From: Gammaproteobacteria bacterium
Lineage (GTDB): Bacteria > Pseudomonadota > Gammaproteobacteria > Xanthomonadales > Marinicellaceae
NCBI GenBank assembly: GCA_024280395.1
Contig: JAJRQG010000137.1
Location: 1 to 40,282, forward strand
DNA: 40,282 nucleotides
Reading direction: 5' to 3'
Part shown: positions 1 to 7,161 of the stretch, in pieces
Layout of the letters: each line of letters opens with the position of its first letter
Position numbering within the stretch: position 1 is the stretch's first letter
Made by a program: the position numbers and the translations under genes
Notes under the pieces: model-generated
Database searches by the model: none
Told to the model about the DNA's origin: nothing
Seen by the model: only the letters and a program-made list of their open reading frames with translations

Positions 1-129
1 ATGATCATTTTGACAATGAGGGCAAACAAACCCATTAGGCCATTTTTCCTTCTGAATATGCTCTAGACATTGTTCATGTGTTGAGTATTTTTGTTGCCAA
101 TCATAAAAGCTAATATTTTCTTGTTGCAT
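1..129 (-). CDS. IS1595-family transposase, N-terminal fragment cut by the window edge
   Basis: The reverse strand opens with ATG at 127-129 and stays open to base 1, giving 43 residues. The fragment has the sequence RWPNGF-like KWPNGFVCPHC, meaning a conserved Trp-Pro-x-Gly-Phe followed by the first Cys-x2-Cys of a zinc ribbon. This is how IS1595/ISXO2-type DDE transposases begin: a zinc ribbon that helps bind the terminal repeats, followed by the catalytic domain, which would lie outside the window. The gene points out of the window, so I cannot tell whether it is intact. I looked for the terminal inverted repeat between 130 and 229 and could not identify one with confidence. The family call rests on motif recognition only. 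Confidence 0.7.
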   Translation of the reverse strand, partial: MQQENISFYDWQQKYSTHEQCLEHIQKEKWPNGFVCPHCQNDH

Positions 130-229
130 GTGACACCTTTTAACTTTAAAAACATTAGTTTAAGCTAGTGAATTCTCAAATCATGAGAATCAGGAGTATG
201 AAACAGGATTAATGTGTAGAGCCATGATT

Positions 230-997
230 TTATATTTTATACGTCAATGTCAAAGGTGCATGGTCTGAGTACCATTCATCCTTATATACATTGGCAGATA
301 TTGCTTTTTTAGCCATTGTTTTATTGGTGATGTGGTAATCTATGCGCCAGCCAACATTATTGGCTCGGGCTTGACCTCTATTGGACCACCAAGTATAGTT
401 GTGTGGCTCTTTTTCTACTTCACGATAAGCATCCACTAAATCACATTCATCAAACAATTTAGTTAACCATGCGCGTTCTTCGAGTAGACAACCTGAGTTC
501 TTTTGGTTGGCTTTCCAATTTTTAATGTCAATTTCTTTGTGAACAATATTCCAATCGCCACAAATCACGAAATCTTTCCCCGTTGCTTTGAGTCGATCAA
601 ATTCTTGTTCTAAACGCTCCATACAAACATATTTAAAGGTCTGGCGTTCTTCTTTGGCAGAGCCTGAGGGCAAATATAATGAAATGACAATTAAATCGCC
701 CAAGTCAACTTCTAACCAGCGCCCTTCGTTATCAAAATCATCAAAACCGATACCCATTTTCACAGATTTTGGTTCTTTTTTGCTGTAAATGGCAGTTCCA
801 GAATAGCCTTTCTTAACTGCATCGTGGTAAAAACAATGATAGCCCTCGGGTTTAAACATCGGATCTGATAACTGGTGCTCTTGGGCCTTGGTTTCTTGGA
901 TACAAATCACATCTTGATTTTCTTTCTTTATCCATTCGAAAAATCCTTTTCTAGCTGCTGCACGGATACCATTGGTGTTTACGGATGTTATTTTCAT
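230..997 (-). CDS. xthA: Exodeoxyribonuclease III (AP endonuclease)
   Basis: The product is a 255-residue member of the endonuclease/exonuclease/phosphatase fold. It cuts DNA at abasic sites and removes 3' blocking groups in base excision repair in the cytoplasm. Visible active-site elements are the N-terminal VNTNGIR, the metal ligand Glu35 in IQETKA, Asp148 and Asn150 in CGDWN, the RIDYH block near 218-222, and the terminal SDH with His246. The length fits the family. I place the start at the ATG at 995-997, where the conserved MKITSVN sequence begins. An in-frame extension to 1048 is possible but would run across a TATAAT box at 1022-1027. It is divergent from the M50 protease gene, with 74 bases between them. 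Confidence 0.95.
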   Translation of the reverse strand: MKITSVNTNGIRAAARKGFFEWIKKENQDVICIQETKAQEHQLSDPMFKPEGYHCFYHDAVKKGYSGTAIYSKKEPKSVKMGIGFDDFDNEGRWLEVDLGDLIVISLYLPSGSAKEERQTFKYVCMERLEQEFDRLKATGKDFVICGDWNIVHKEIDIKNWKANQKNSGCLLEERAWLTKLFDECDLVDAYREVEKEPHNYTWWSNRGQARANNVGWRIDYHITNKTMAKKAISANVYKDEWYSDHAPLTLTYKI

Positions 998-1021
998 GTC
1001 TTGAATAATGTTTAAAAAGGT

Positions 1022-1027
1022 ATTATA
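1022..1027 (-). promoter_or_regulatory. Likely -10 box of xthA
   Basis: Read on the reverse strand this is a perfect TATAAT, 24 bases upstream of the chosen xthA ATG. No convincing -35 hexamer is visible at 16-18 bases. It supports the shorter xthA start, since transcripts from here could not encode the upstream extension. Confidence 0.4.
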
Positions 1028-1071
1028 TATTGTCTGTGTTAAAATCATACAAAATTTTTAGAGAATAATTT

Positions 1072-1731
1072 ATGGATCAAAATTTAATCACCAATATCCT
1101 GATGTGGATAGTGCCATTATCACTGGCAATCATCTTGCACGAAGTCGCACATGGTTGGGTTGCTTACAAACTGGGCGATTCTACAGCCAAAGATTTGGGG
1201 CGTTTATCATTGAATCCTATTGGCCACATTGATCCTGTTGGGACACTATTGGTACCAGGCATGTTAATGTTATCGGGTGCTTCTTTTTTGTTTGGTTGGG
1301 CTAAGCCTGTTCCTGTGATGTTTAATCGTTTGAACAATCCACGCCGCGATATGATTTGGGTGGCGTTGGCTGGACCTGGGGCTAATTTATTGATGGTGTT
1401 TGCTTGGGCAATAATAGCAAAAATTGTTTTAGCAACAATGGCCTATGATTCCACCAGTTTTCAATTTATGATTGGAGTCGTTCAGAAGGGCATTATTATT
1501 AATTTGGTCTTGATGGTGTTTAATTTATTGCCGATGCTACCATTGGATGGTGGGCGAGTGGTACATGGTTTATTGCCAAGAGAATTGGGTGATAAATATG
1601 CAGTGACAGAGCCTTGGGGAATGTTTGTAGTTGTGGCTTTGTTAGCAACTGGAATGATTTCAAGAATCATTGGTCCTCCATTGAATTATTTAAGTCAGTT
1701 GGTCTTTAGTTTTGTGGTAGGTGGTCAATGA
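1072..1731 (+). CDS. Site-2 protease family (peptidase M50) membrane metalloprotease
   Basis: This 219-residue polytopic inner-membrane protein carries the zinc-binding HEVAH at residues 23-27, inside the first hydrophobic segment. The second signature NLLPMLPLDGG at 151-161 supplies the Asp zinc ligand. Between them are the GWAKPVPV and LAGPGANLL blocks typical of the compact YwhC-like branch of site-2 proteases, which lack the PDZ domain of RseP. Such enzymes cleave substrates within the membrane; the substrate here is unknown. The stop overlaps the pyrE start in an ATGA at 1728-1731, so the two are translationally coupled. The start has only a weak AGAGAA Shine-Dalgarno sequence. Confidence 0.9.
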   Translation: MDQNLITNILMWIVPLSLAIILHEVAHGWVAYKLGDSTAKDLGRLSLNPIGHIDPVGTLLVPGMLMLSGASFLFGWAKPVPVMFNRLNNPRRDMIWVALAGPGANLLMVFAWAIIAKIVLATMAYDSTSFQFMIGVVQKGIIINLVLMVFNLLPMLPLDGGRVVHGLLPRELGDKYAVTEPWGMFVVVALLATGMISRIIGPPLNYLSQLVFSFVVGGQ

Positions 1732-2357
1732 ACACAGCACAACAGTTTATCCAGCTCGCTTTAAAAAAACAGGTCCTTAAATTTGGCGAGTTTACTTTAA
1801 AATCGGGTAGGGTTTCACCTTACTTCTTCAATGCTGGTTTGTTTGATGACGGAGAATCATTAACAAAATTGGGTGAGTATTTTGCCAAGACTTTGCATGA
1901 AAGTGGATTGCAATTTGACATGTTGTATGGCCCGGCCTACAAAGGTATTCCGATAGCGACAGCTATTGCTACGGCTTATTATCATTTGTACGAAAGAAAT
2001 ATTCCTGTGGCATTTAACCGCAAAGAAGCCAAGGATCATGGTGAAGGAGGTGTTTTGATTGGTGCGCCTTTAAAAGGCAAAGTACTGATTGTGGACGATG
2101 TGGTTTCAGCAGGAACTTCAGTGCGAGAATCCATTGATATGATTAATAACAATGGTGCAACAGTAGCAGGAATCTCTGTGGCATTAGATAGGCAGGAAAA
2201 AGGCAAAGGTGAGTTGTCGGCTATTGGCGAACTTGAGCACGAATATGGTTTAACCACTGTGACCATTGCTGGATTGGATGATTTGTTGGTTTTCTTGGCC
2301 GATGATGAAGAAAAATTAGCCAAAGTACAGGCTTATAAAAAACAGTATGGAAGTTGA
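1728..2357 (+). CDS. pyrE: Orotate phosphoribosyltransferase
   Basis: This 209-residue enzyme of de novo pyrimidine synthesis joins orotate to PRPP to make orotidine 5'-phosphate in the cytoplasm. The PRPP-binding loop VLIVDDVVSAGTS is at residues 119-131. The catalytic loop FNRKEAKDHGEGG is at 96-108 and the GPAYKG block at 68-73. The length matches proteobacterial PyrE (about 213). It overlaps the preceding M50 gene by four bases. Nothing in its upstream sequence looks like a pyrE attenuator, so it probably depends on the promoter before the protease gene. Confidence 0.96.
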   Translation: MNTAQQFIQLALKKQVLKFGEFTLKSGRVSPYFFNAGLFDDGESLTKLGEYFAKTLHESGLQFDMLYGPAYKGIPIATAIATAYYHLYERNIPVAFNRKEAKDHGEGGVLIGAPLKGKVLIVDDVVSAGTSVRESIDMINNNGATVAGISVALDRQEKGKGELSAIGELEHEYGLTTVTIAGLDDLLVFLADDEEKLAKVQAYKKQYGS

Positions 2358-2370
2358 AAAGATAGAAAAG

Positions 2371-2397
2371 GGGCATGCAATAATAAAAGTGATGCCC
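2371..2397 (+). terminator. Possible terminator hairpin after pyrE
   Basis: GGGCAT at 2371-2376 pairs with ATGCCC at 2392-2397 around a 15-base loop, 13 bases after the pyrE stop. The following sequence is only weakly T-rich (TTGATTG), so this may be a weak or factor-dependent terminator, or chance. Confidence 0.3.
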
Positions 2398-2418
2398 TTG
2401 ATTGAATCAACGAAGATT

Positions 2419-3144
2419 TTAAAAGTGGAAGTTTGCACCCAAATAAAATCCATCCATGCTGATATCGCTTTTTATATTGCCAATGGATTGCAAATCAATG
2501 GTTAGGTTTCTGTAACCAGCTTCGGCACCAAATCCACTGCCACTTTCATAACTGATGGCTGCTGCCATATCTGTTATTTTGTTGTCATCAAAACTAAGTG
2601 CTTCTAAGGTGAGTGCTGCAGAGAAACCTGTAAATGGTAAATCAAATTTCCCTTTTGCATACAGCATGGGGATCCAAACATTAAATTGTGTTTGTTCATT
2701 AAGTACATTTTGCGCAATAAATGATGTAGAACCATCAAAGTTTTTAAAACTCAATCCAAAATCAAAGTTTACCCAGTTATCCAATAATTCGTAATACAAC
2801 ATGATATCCGTGTGGCTAAAATCCAAATCAGAATTGACATCAAAAGTTTGGCCTGGAAAGTCCGATAAATTTGATAGGTTGATTATTCCACTGGACTGTA
2901 TGCTATTTTGTTGAAGTTTTATATTCGGTAAAAATGGAATAGGGTGCTCTAAAGCTGCATAGAAAACAGCACTGCTATCATTGTTATAATCAATATTGAC
3001 GTTGCCTTGAACATTGTCTACAGAGTTTATTTGGCCAGTCATATTGTAATTCCAATAGTTAGCACCTGCATAAAAACCCAAAATTGTATCGGCAATACTT
3101 GCAGTTGAAAGCAATAAGGTCAAAAGTATTAATTTATGTTTCAT
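2419..3144 (-). CDS. TIGR04219-type outer-membrane beta-barrel protein
   Basis: The 241-residue product starts with a signal peptide, MKHKLILLTLLLSTASIA, with likely cleavage before DTILGFYAG. Alternating hydrophobic strands follow, and it ends in a classical outer-membrane C-terminus with a final Phe (FYLGANFHF). The opening ADT-x-LG-x-Y-x-GA-x-x-W and the ending resemble the TIGR04219 family of small gammaproteobacterial barrels, whose function is not known. I chose the ATG at 3142-3144 because it begins the signal peptide; an in-frame start at 3204 adds a non-hydrophobic 20-residue leader. It converges with pyrE. Confidence 0.7.
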   Translation of the reverse strand: MKHKLILLTLLLSTASIADTILGFYAGANYWNYNMTGQINSVDNVQGNVNIDYNNDSSAVFYAALEHPIPFLPNIKLQQNSIQSSGIINLSNLSDFPGQTFDVNSDLDFSHTDIMLYYELLDNWVNFDFGLSFKNFDGSTSFIAQNVLNEQTQFNVWIPMLYAKGKFDLPFTGFSAALTLEALSFDDNKITDMAAAISYESGSGFGAEAGYRNLTIDLQSIGNIKSDISMDGFYLGANFHF

Positions 3145-3272
3145 ATTTATTCCATTTAATAAAAGTTGGCGCATTTTAACTGAATACAACAATTTATTAA
3201 ACATTCATTCAGCACTTAAGATAAAATCTAGCCCTATGTTGTTATTAATAATACAAACCAGAGGAAATCACC

Positions 3273-3680
3273 ATTAATATTACCGATTACCAATCATTGC
3301 TAGCTGTAGCCAAACAACAGCATGAACCACAACGTTTTCTCTTTGTCTTCTTGAAAACATCTTTGCCCAAAGACAACAAAGGCGATGAAGAATTTAGGTT
3401 TCTAAATGGTCTTGGAGGAGCATTAACACCTGTAATGACACTGGATAAGCCCTTAAATGAACTAACAAATTTTGAAGATTTGGTTACCGAATCGGAGTTA
3501 ATGAAAAAAGAATGGCAATTGGTGTCAATAGCTGTAATGTCAGGAAAAAATGGTGTAATGCCGACATCAGATGAATCCCTGAAATCACTTGAAATGATGA
3601 TGAAAACCGTTGAAACTGGCGGTAATTTAAGTAAATTTATGACCTTTGATAAAACAGGGAACCCTGTTATGTTTAATTAA
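3273..3680 (+). CDS. Small conserved cytoplasmic protein, apparent ATT start
   Basis: The reading frame holds a protein of about 135 residues of a conserved proteobacterial family. It has the pattern EPQRFLFVF near the N-terminus, then GGALTPVMTLDK, SGKNGVMPTSDE and a terminal FDKTGNPVMF. Relatives are often labelled ribonucleotide reductase subunit alpha in databases, but I see no reductase motif and assign no function. There is no ATG, and a TTG at 3297 has no ribosome site. A good GAGGAAA at 3261-3267 sits six bases before an ATT at 3273. That start gives an N-terminus (Met)-NITDYQSLLAVAK that fits how relatives begin. The ATT start is an inference; the reading frame is secure. Confidence 0.7.
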   Translation: MNITDYQSLLAVAKQQHEPQRFLFVFLKTSLPKDNKGDEEFRFLNGLGGALTPVMTLDKPLNELTNFEDLVTESELMKKEWQLVSIAVMSGKNGVMPTSDESLKSLEMMMKTVETGGNLSKFMTFDKTGNPVMFN

Positions 3681-4066
3681 ATTTTTCGAGAATTTTTCTG
3701 AAACCAAAGGGTTAATACTTTTTCGTCAACCACATCTGAAGCTAAATTTTTAAATGTGATGGTCGCATCCACTTCACTGGCTATTAACCCATAACCATTG
3801 AGTTGCAAGAAAAGCGTGCCAATGGTAAATGCAGTTCTTTTGTTTCCATCAATGAAAGGGTGATTCTTTGCTAATCCAAAACTATAAGCTGCTGCAATTT
3901 CAAAAATAGTAATATCTGGTTGGTAATGGAATTTTTGTTTAGGTCGATCCAGAGCAGAGTTTAATAATCCTTCGTCTCTGATGCCTTGCCCGCCACCATG
4001 TTTGGCCAATAACATGTCATGAATAGTCAGTACAACTTCATCAATAACCCAAGTAGGATTATTCAT
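3677..4066 (-). CDS. doc: Death-on-curing (Doc/Fic) family toxin
   Basis: The product is a 129-residue Fic-fold protein with the Doc signature HPFIDGNKRTAF at residues 69-80, including the nucleotide-binding His69, Asn75, Lys76 and Arg77. In phage P1, Doc phosphorylates elongation factor Tu and stops translation; the same activity is inferred here. The usual Doc motif has Ala before the Asn, and here Gly74 replaces it. The gene follows the antitoxin with a four-base overlap, the usual type II toxin-antitoxin layout. It ends four bases inside the convergent gene at 3680. Confidence 0.9.
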   Translation of the reverse strand: MNNPTWVIDEVVLTIHDMLLAKHGGGQGIRDEGLLNSALDRPKQKFHYQPDITIFEIAAAYSFGLAKNHPFIDGNKRTAFTIGTLFLQLNGYGLIASEVDATITFKNLASDVVDEKVLTLWFQKNSRKI

Positions 4067-4287
4067 TTTGATAATTCGTGTAAGGTGTTTTTGTATTGAT
4101 TCATGATCTTTTCAGCCGCTTCAACTTGTTGAGCAAAATCTTGTTGGTAGGGTGTTAAGGAATATCCTTCTGCATTTTCTACTAAGTACAATGTATCGCC
4201 TTTGCCTACATTCATTTTGTTTAATGCTTCTTTCGGTAGTAATATGCCTTTTGAATTACCAATTGAGGTAATTTTTAATTTAATCAT
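4063..4287 (-). CDS. AbrB/MazE-type antitoxin
   Basis: This 74-residue protein has an N-terminal swapped-hairpin (SpoVT-AbrB) DNA-binding domain: KITSIGNSKGILLPKEAL, then a VGKGDTLYLVE strand pair. Its C-terminal tail (about 48-74) is hydrophilic and helix-prone and would wrap the toxin. It is the first gene of a two-gene operon with doc. It probably represses its own promoter by binding the palindrome at 4303-4326, which lies just upstream. The ATG is at 4285-4287 with a weak AGAG upstream. Confidence 0.9.
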   Translation of the reverse strand: MIKLKITSIGNSKGILLPKEALNKMNVGKGDTLYLVENAEGYSLTPYQQDFAQQVEAAEKIMNQYKNTLHELSK

Positions 4288-4302
4288 TGTTGTTCTCTAA
4301 TA

Positions 4303-4326
4303 AAGTTATTACATATGTTATAACTT
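4303..4326. promoter_or_regulatory. 24-bp near-perfect palindrome: antitoxin operator candidate
   Basis: The outer arms are AAGTTAT (4303-4309) and ATAACTT (4320-4326), and the centre is the self-complementary ACATATGT (4311-4318). Only the two bases between arms and centre fail to pair, so 22 of 24 positions are symmetric. It starts 16 bases upstream of the antitoxin ATG. On the reverse strand it covers a TATAAC that could be the -10 box, with TTTACA as a possible -35. This is the expected position for autorepression by an AbrB-type antitoxin. Confidence 0.65.
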
Positions 4327-4481
4327 CGTTGAGTCATTGTAAATAAAACTCACCATTGATTCGATGAAAACATAAAAACTTGCTTTAATATTTACACCAT
4401 TTAATCCAATGAATACTGCGTTTTAAATAAAATGAACGCAGAAGTTGTAGATAACTGTTAAATTTTCACCTTTATTTTAGC

Positions 4482-4512
4482 AAAAAAAAAGGGCGAATAA
4501 TTTATCGCCCTT
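4482..4512 (-). terminator. Rho-independent terminator of the sucA-sucB-lpd operon
   Basis: Read on the reverse strand, AAGGGCGA (4512-4505) pairs with TCGCCCTT (4496-4489) around an eight-base AT loop. A run of T follows (A run 4482-4490 on the plus strand). It begins 38 bases after the lpd stop and precedes the antitoxin promoter. Confidence 0.9.
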
Positions 4513-4549
4513 GATTTTTAGTTTTCAATTTTTAACTTTCCATTTTCAA

Positions 4550-5971
4550 TCAATTAACCTTATGAATAGCCCGTTTATCAACACTCAAAGCGGCTTCATG
4601 TACGGCTTCAGACAGAGTGGGATGAGCATGGATAATCCTGGCTAGATCTTCGGCACAGCCTTGGAATTCCATGGTAACCACACATTCTGCTATCAATTCT
4701 GATGCATTGGCACCAATGATGTGTGCGCCCAGTAGGGTGTCAGTTTCTTTGTCAGCGAGTAATTTAACCATGCCTTCTGGTTGGTTCATAGCGACTGCTC
4801 GACCAATGGCGGCAAAAGGGAATGTACCGACATTGTAGTCTATGCCTTCCTCTTTTAACTGTTGTTCGGTTTTACCAACCCAAGAAATTTCTGGTTCTGT
4901 GTAAATTACCCAAGGAACCGTATTAAAGTCAATATGACCATGTTGACCAGCGATACGTTCTGCCACTGCTATGCCTTCTTCTGAAGCTTTGTGTGCCAAC
5001 ATGGGACCACGGACAACATCGCCGATTGCCCATACGTTTTCTGCAGTGGTTTGGCACAAATCATTGACTTGAATTTGACCACGGTCGGTGAGTTGTACAC
5101 CACTTGCATCATCCAATAATCCATTGGTTTGAGATTTTCTGCCCACTGCAACCAATAATTTATCAAAGGTTTCTGTGGCTTGTTCGCCATTTTTTTCAAA
5201 GGTCACTTCTACTTGGTTGTTGACAACTTTGGCGGCTTTAACAAATGTTTTTAAGCGAATATCCATCTTCTGTTTTTTAAATTCACGACCCGCTACTTTG
5301 GCAATATCTTTATCAGCAGCTGCTAACAATGAATCCATGGCTTCAAAAATAACGATTTCAGAGCCCAAACGCCCCCAAACACTGGCCATTTCAAGTCCAA
5401 TAACACCAGCACCAATAATACCGAATTTTTCAGGCGTTGATTCAATATTCAATGCGCCTTCATTATCAACGATTAATTTGTTGTCAATTTCTACATTGGG
5501 GATGGAGAAGGGTACAGAGCCAGTAGCAATGATGATATTTTTACCATTGACTTTGGTGGATTTATCACCTTGGGTGATTTTAACATCGCCATTGCCCAAT
5601 AAAGTGCCTAATCCATGCACCGCTTTGACTTTGTTGGCTTTAAATAAGCCTGCAATGCCACCCGTAAATTGTTTAACGATTTTATCTTTGCGGCCAATCA
5701 TGGTAGTTACATCGATTTGTGCATTGTCAAAGGTAATGCCGTGGTTTTTGTAATCGTGTTGCATGTGGGCAAAGTTCTTGCTCGAATCCAGTAGGGCTTT
5801 TGAAGGAATGCAACCCACATTTAAACAGGTCCCACCCAATGCTGTTTTGCCATCTTTGCCTATAAAATTATCAACACATAATGTGCTAAGGCCCAATTGT
5901 GCAGCACGAATAGCAGCAACATATCCACCAGGTCCACCGCCGACTACGATTACGTCATATTGTTCGCTCAT
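4550..5971 (-). CDS. lpdA: Dihydrolipoyl dehydrogenase (E3)
   Basis: This 473-residue FAD enzyme reoxidises the dihydrolipoyl arm of 2-oxo acid dehydrogenase complexes and passes electrons to NAD+. The FAD-binding GGGPGG is at residues 11-16 and the redox disulfide Cys49/Cys54 lies in GGTCLNVGCIPSK. An NAD-binding GAGVIGLE block is mid-protein, and the terminal HAHPTLSEAVHEA supplies the catalytic His-Glu pair at the dimer interface. The length is standard. It is the last gene of sucA-sucB-lpd, 11 bases after sucB, and is followed by a strong terminator. A shared role with pyruvate dehydrogenase is possible but cannot be judged here. Confidence 0.96.
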   Translation of the reverse strand: MSEQYDVIVVGGGPGGYVAAIRAAQLGLSTLCVDNFIGKDGKTALGGTCLNVGCIPSKALLDSSKNFAHMQHDYKNHGITFDNAQIDVTTMIGRKDKIVKQFTGGIAGLFKANKVKAVHGLGTLLGNGDVKITQGDKSTKVNGKNIIIATGSVPFSIPNVEIDNKLIVDNEGALNIESTPEKFGIIGAGVIGLEMASVWGRLGSEIVIFEAMDSLLAAADKDIAKVAGREFKKQKMDIRLKTFVKAAKVVNNQVEVTFEKNGEQATETFDKLLVAVGRKSQTNGLLDDASGVQLTDRGQIQVNDLCQTTAENVWAIGDVVRGPMLAHKASEEGIAVAERIAGQHGHIDFNTVPWVIYTEPEISWVGKTEQQLKEEGIDYNVGTFPFAAIGRAVAMNQPEGMVKLLADKETDTLLGAHIIGANASELIAECVVTMEFQGCAEDLARIIHAHPTLSEAVHEAALSVDKRAIHKVN

Positions 5972-5982
5972 GATTTTATCTC

Positions 5983-7158
5983 CTAAAGGTTCAACAGCAT
6001 GCGAGCTGGATCTTCTAATGCATCTTTAATGGCAACCAAGAACAATACGGCATCTTTGCCATCAATAATTCTGTGGTCATAAGTCAATGCGATATACATC
6101 ATTGGGCGTGCAATAATTTCTCCATCTACCACAACTGGACGTTGCTTGATGGTGTGCATACCAAGTATGGCACTTTGTGGAGAATTCAATATTGGAGTAG
6201 ACATCAAGGAGCCAAATGAACCACCATTGGTGATGGTAAATGTGCCGCCAGTTAAATCATCCATAGCTAATTTTCCATCACGTGCAGCAACAGCATAATC
6301 ACGAATCCCGCCATCAATATCAGCTAATCCCATGGTATCAGTGTATTTTAAAACAGGAACCACTAAGCCACGTGGCGAAGCTACAGCAATGCCTATGTGG
6401 TGATTTTTGTGATAAATAATATCTGTGCCTTCGGTGGCAGCATTGATGATTGGGAATTTCTTTAAAGCTTCTGTTGCCGCTTTAACAAAGAAAGACATCA
6501 AGCCCAATTTAACACCGTGTTTTTCGATAAACTCTTCTTTGTATTTTTTACGAATATCCATTACTGCTTGCAAGTCTACTTCGTTAAATGAAGTTAACAT
6601 GGCAGCCGTTGATTGTGCCTCAATCATGCGATTGGCTACCATTTGGCGCAATCTTGACATAGGAACACGTTCTTCGGAAGGTGTGTTGGCGACAGCCATG
6701 GCATCGGGCTTAGTGATGCGTCCAGAACGACCTGTGCCTTTGACCTGTGAAGCATCTATGTCATTTTCACTCATGATTTTTCTTGCAGAAGGGCTGGCAC
6801 CAGTATTTGTAGCTGCATTTGTTTTACTGGTTTGAACAGGTGTTGCTGCCGCTTGCGATTGTGCAGGTTTTGCAACAGGAGTTTCTATGTTTTCAGTTTC
6901 AGATTGCTCTGCAGGTGCTTCGCCTTCTTCAAACATGGCCAACACTTGATTGGACAATACTGTTTCACCTTCTCCCTGTATGATTTCTTTTAAAAATCCA
7001 TCGGCTGGTGCAGGTACTTCTAGTACCACTTTATCGGTTTCTAAATCGACAATATTCTCATCTCTTTCTACAAAGTCACCAGGTTGTTTGTGCCAAGTGG
7101 CGATGGTTGCATCGGCTACTGATTCTGGCAAAACAGGAACTTTAATTTCAATACTCAT
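5983..7158 (-). CDS. sucB: 2-oxoglutarate dehydrogenase E2, dihydrolipoyl succinyltransferase
   Basis: The 391-residue E2 core of the 2-oxoglutarate dehydrogenase complex transfers succinyl groups from lipoate to coenzyme A in the citric acid cycle. There is one N-terminal lipoyl domain, with the lipoylated Lys43 in [11 protein letters not shown] Pro/Ala/Gln-rich linker (about 85-120) and a peripheral-subunit-binding domain (about 121-155, [12 protein letters not shown]) follow. The catalytic domain ends in [11 protein letters not shown], with His362 and Asp366. It sits three bases after sucA and 11 before lpd. Confidence 0.96.
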   Translation of the reverse strand: MSIEIKVPVLPESVADATIATWHKQPGDFVERDENIVDLETDKVVLEVPAPADGFLKEIIQGEGETVLSNQVLAMFEEGEAPAEQSETENIETPVAKPAQSQAAATPVQTSKTNAATNTGASPSARKIMSENDIDASQVKGTGRSGRITKPDAMAVANTPSEERVPMSRLRQMVANRMIEAQSTAAMLTSFNEVDLQAVMDIRKKYKEEFIEKHGVKLGLMSFFVKAATEALKKFPIINAATEGTDIIYHKNHHIGIAVASPRGLVVPVLKYTDTMGLADIDGGIRDYAVAARDGKLAMDDLTGGTFTITNGGSFGSLMSTPILNSPQSAILGMHTIKQRPVVVDGEIIARPMMYIALTYDHRIIDGKDAVLFLVAIKDALEDPARMLLNL

Positions 7159-7161
7159 TTG

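Noticed and set aside
130-229. Terminal inverted repeat of the IS1595-type element
   Set aside because: The other end lies outside the window, so no inverted repeat or target duplication can be verified.
5175-5753. 192-residue open frame opposite lpd
   Set aside because: It lies wholly inside the well-supported lpd gene on the other strand, has no recognisable family and no promoter or ribosome site. It is a shadow of the lpd codon pattern.
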